64,000 bases of DNA from Pardosa pseudoannulata (lineage: Eukaryota > Arthropoda > Arachnida > Araneae > Lycosidae): the NCBI GenBank assembly GCA_032207245.1, contig CM063502.1:73893450-73957449 (forward strand). Reading direction: 5' to 3'. The notes beneath the pieces were generated by a model that saw nothing but the letters and a program-made list of their open reading frames with translations, was not told the origin of the DNA and made no database searches. Position 1 is the stretch's first letter. The number at the start of each line of letters is the position of its first letter. Below are positions 63,841-64,000 of the stretch, piece by piece. Made by a program: the position numbers and the translations under genes.

Positions 63841-64000
63841 AATAAATAAGAAAATTTTTATAATGGTCTTTAAAATGGGATAATTCAATTCTTTTATTCC
63901 CTATGTTATGACTATCTAAGTTTGAAATATAAATTATGATAAAAAAGAACTCAAAATTTAAAAATTTAACTGAATCATATTGATGATGAAAGCCATCAAA
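63841..64000. other. AT-rich flank of the truncated retrotransposon
   Basis: No pol similarity; the retrotransposon is cut off here by a deletion or rearrangement. Confidence 0.6.

Overview
The window is eukaryotic, almost certainly arthropod, non-coding DNA. It is strongly AT-rich, full of long (TA)n, (CA)n and (TG)n tracts, and packed with tRNA-derived SINEs, hAT and piggyBac DNA transposons and decayed retrotransposons. The pol sequence near the right end is of a kind I associate with arachnid and crustacean Ty3/gypsy elements, so an arachnid or crustacean is my best guess. The species cannot be fixed from sequence alone. I found no convincing host protein-coding gene: every protein-like stretch I could recognise belongs to a mobile element and is broken.

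Layout. 1-20500 (copy A) and 29991-49605 (copy B) are two direct copies of one ~20 kb block, mostly differing by one or two mismatches per hundred bases by eye. Copy A runs into a 100-N gap (20501-20600). The 9.4 kb between the gap and copy B (20601-29990) is not duplicated inside the window. It holds SINEs, one hAT MITE, hairpins, large microsatellites and a terminal-inverted-repeat element with GTCGAC-rich ends. 49606-57959 is single-copy background carrying SINEs, two LINE 3' ends, a possible LTR, a hAT transposase pseudogene, an inverted copy of a dispersed repeat and a piggyBac-like element. A second 100-N gap (57960-58059) follows, then about 3.8 kb of AT-rich sequence without recognisable content. 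Last comes the broken 3' part of a Ty3/gypsy retrotransposon on the minus strand (61844-63840) with its 3' LTR.

The clearest biology lies in the differences between copies A and B. A piggyBac-like element (1446-2079, TTAA duplication) and one copy of a 1.2-1.3 kb non-autonomous hAT family (3099-4390) are in A only. Another copy of the same hAT family (31027-32252) is in B only. A third (23647-24877) lies between A and B. Each hAT copy has its own perfect 8-bp target-site duplication, and the matching empty sites are visible in the other block. These transposons therefore moved after, or are polymorphic between, the two versions of the block. Whether A and B are a real duplication or two haplotypes placed in series by the assembler is open; comparing the sequence upstream of position 1 with 20601-29990 would decide it.

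Nothing here forms an operon-like or defence-like system. The most notable candidates are the young hAT MITE family with palindromic, tandemly repeated ends; a piggyBac-like element that keeps the transposase cysteine-rich tail beside twin hairpins; a TIR element at 29.2-29.9 kb that I could not assign; and a gypsy LTR that appears to contain a tRNA-like Pol III promoter.
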